Shown here piece after piece: positions 36,969 through 37,676 of a DNA stretch of 37,676 bases (its first letter is position 1; every line of letters starts with the position of its first letter). The stretch is from an uncultured Alphaproteobacteria bacterium (GTDB taxonomy: Bacteria; Pseudomonadota; Alphaproteobacteria; Rs-D84). A model generated the notes under the pieces. It saw nothing but the letters and a program-made list of their open reading frames with translations. It searched no databases and was not told where the DNA came from. A program made the translations under genes and the position numbers. The stretch lies in assembly GCA_905234465.1 (NCBI GenBank), contig CAJOHU010000010.1, positions 396 through 38,071 on the forward strand. The letters are read 5' to 3'.

Positions 36969-37065
36969 ATCGGAATATAAAACAATGTTATGATAAAAAA
37001 GACTTGATTTCCAGTAAAAAATAACCTAAAATTCCACGCAGTACAAAAAACAAAAGGCAAATAAA

Positions 37066-37239
37066 ATGGCATCCAAGAAAGGCAGCAAAGAAATTATCAA
37101 ACTGGAAAACAAAGAAACCGGTTATTTTTACACTGTGACCAAGAACAATAAAACCGCTACGGGTAAGGTCGGTCGTTATAAATACGACCCAAAATTGCGT
37201 AAGCATGTAAGAATGACAGAAAACAAAATGCCACACTAG
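37066..37239 (+). CDS. rpmG: 50S ribosomal protein L33
   Basis: MASKKGSKEIIKLENKETGYFYTVTKNNKTATGKVGRYKYDPKLRKHVRMTENKMPH. Confidence 0.92.
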   Translation: MASKKGSKEIIKLENKETGYFYTVTKNNKTATGKVGRYKYDPKLRKHVRMTENKMPH

Positions 37240-37298
37240 TGGTTAGGGGTTAGTGATAGTTTCCACTTCGCCAAGGCTTCGTGGAACAAGGGTTAGTA

Positions 37299-37326
37299 AA
37301 CGGGCGCATCTGCGCCCGTTTTTTTG
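37299..37326 (+). terminator. Rho-independent terminator
   Basis: aaacgggcgcatctgcgcccgttttttt. Confidence 0.8.
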
Positions 37327-37362
37327 TTTTACGAATAAGGGGTGGAACCACCGGGGGCGTTG

Positions 37363-37544
37363 ATTCCAGATAATTATCATCCCGCAGAAGTGCGGGAGCC
37401 AGTGCGAACGGATGTGAAGCACTTGCGTCGCAGACAGTAAATGTTTGCCACCGCGTTGCGGTGACAAATCCCCGGCGGGGCATGTTTACCGCGCTGCGGT
37501 AAACTGGGCACCGCGCGTCTGCGGTGTGACGGGTCTTTGGAATA
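37363..37544. repeat. MITE-like hairpin-chain element (diverged arms)
   Basis: ATTCCAGATAATTATCATCCCGCAGA...TCTGCGGTGTGACGGGTCTTTGGAAT; internal gccaccgcgttgcggtgac, ccccggcgggg, ttaccgcgctgcggtaa hairpins. Confidence 0.7.
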
Positions 37545-37676
37545 TGGTTTGCAAAGCAAAGTTTCCGGGCGGTTGAGTGGAACAAAAAGGTACCTTTTTG
37601 TCCACCCTTTTTTTTAACTTTTTTTAATTTTTTTAATTTTTCCCGCAAAGCCACGGATTCCGTGGCATGCAGCAAC

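Noticed and set aside
37250-37675. 141-aa and overlapping minus-strand ORFs at the window end
   Set aside because: They translate the hairpin-chain repeat and low-complexity DNA; not a credible protein.

Overview
The window is AT-leaning and gene-dense. It reads as a chromosomal segment of an alphaproteobacterium with a probably reduced, fermentative or host-associated genome; this assignment is inferred from gene content only.

Recognisable core genes:
- rpmG, lgt, hemW-like, proS (short form), single-chain glyS and an IHF/HU-like protein.
- sodB, an L-lactate dehydrogenase, a phosphate acetyl/butyryltransferase-like protein and CvpA.
- A U32 peptidase (TrhP/YegQ-like), an MltB-like transglycosylase, PlsC/OlsA- and OlsB-like acyltransferases and an M13 peptidase.
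- A 2[4Fe-4S] ferredoxin, a BI-1/YccA-like protein and a PLD-family lipoprotein.
- Five tRNAs: Arg-CCT, Thr-TGT, Asp-GTC, Glu-TTC and Leu-TAG.
- Several large secreted or outer-membrane proteins of unknown function.

Most notable unexplained signal: two paralogous structured RNAs of about 175 nt, one on each strand, at about 12360-12536 (+) and about 31994-32167 (-). Each has its own -35/-10 with a 17-nt spacer, a closing stem, three internal hairpins, a nearly invariant apical loop (GAATATAYTGAATAA), covarying stems and a terminal Rho-independent hairpin. In both, the segment 5' of the terminator (CTCCAACCAC) is perfectly complementary to an internal GGTTGGAG arm, so a terminator/antiterminator-like switch is possible. 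Each lies directly upstream of an ORF with a ribosome-binding site.

Other signals:
- Hairpin-chain, MITE-like elements, including one with 29-bp perfect inverted arms.
- A 7-nt-periodic GGTTAGTG repeat beside terminators.
- A tRNA-Glu-proximal accessory region with a 24-bp tRNA 3'-end duplication and 67-bp direct repeats flanking a frameshifted hydrolase.
- A GC-rich 3' tail on a secreted Cys-rich protein.
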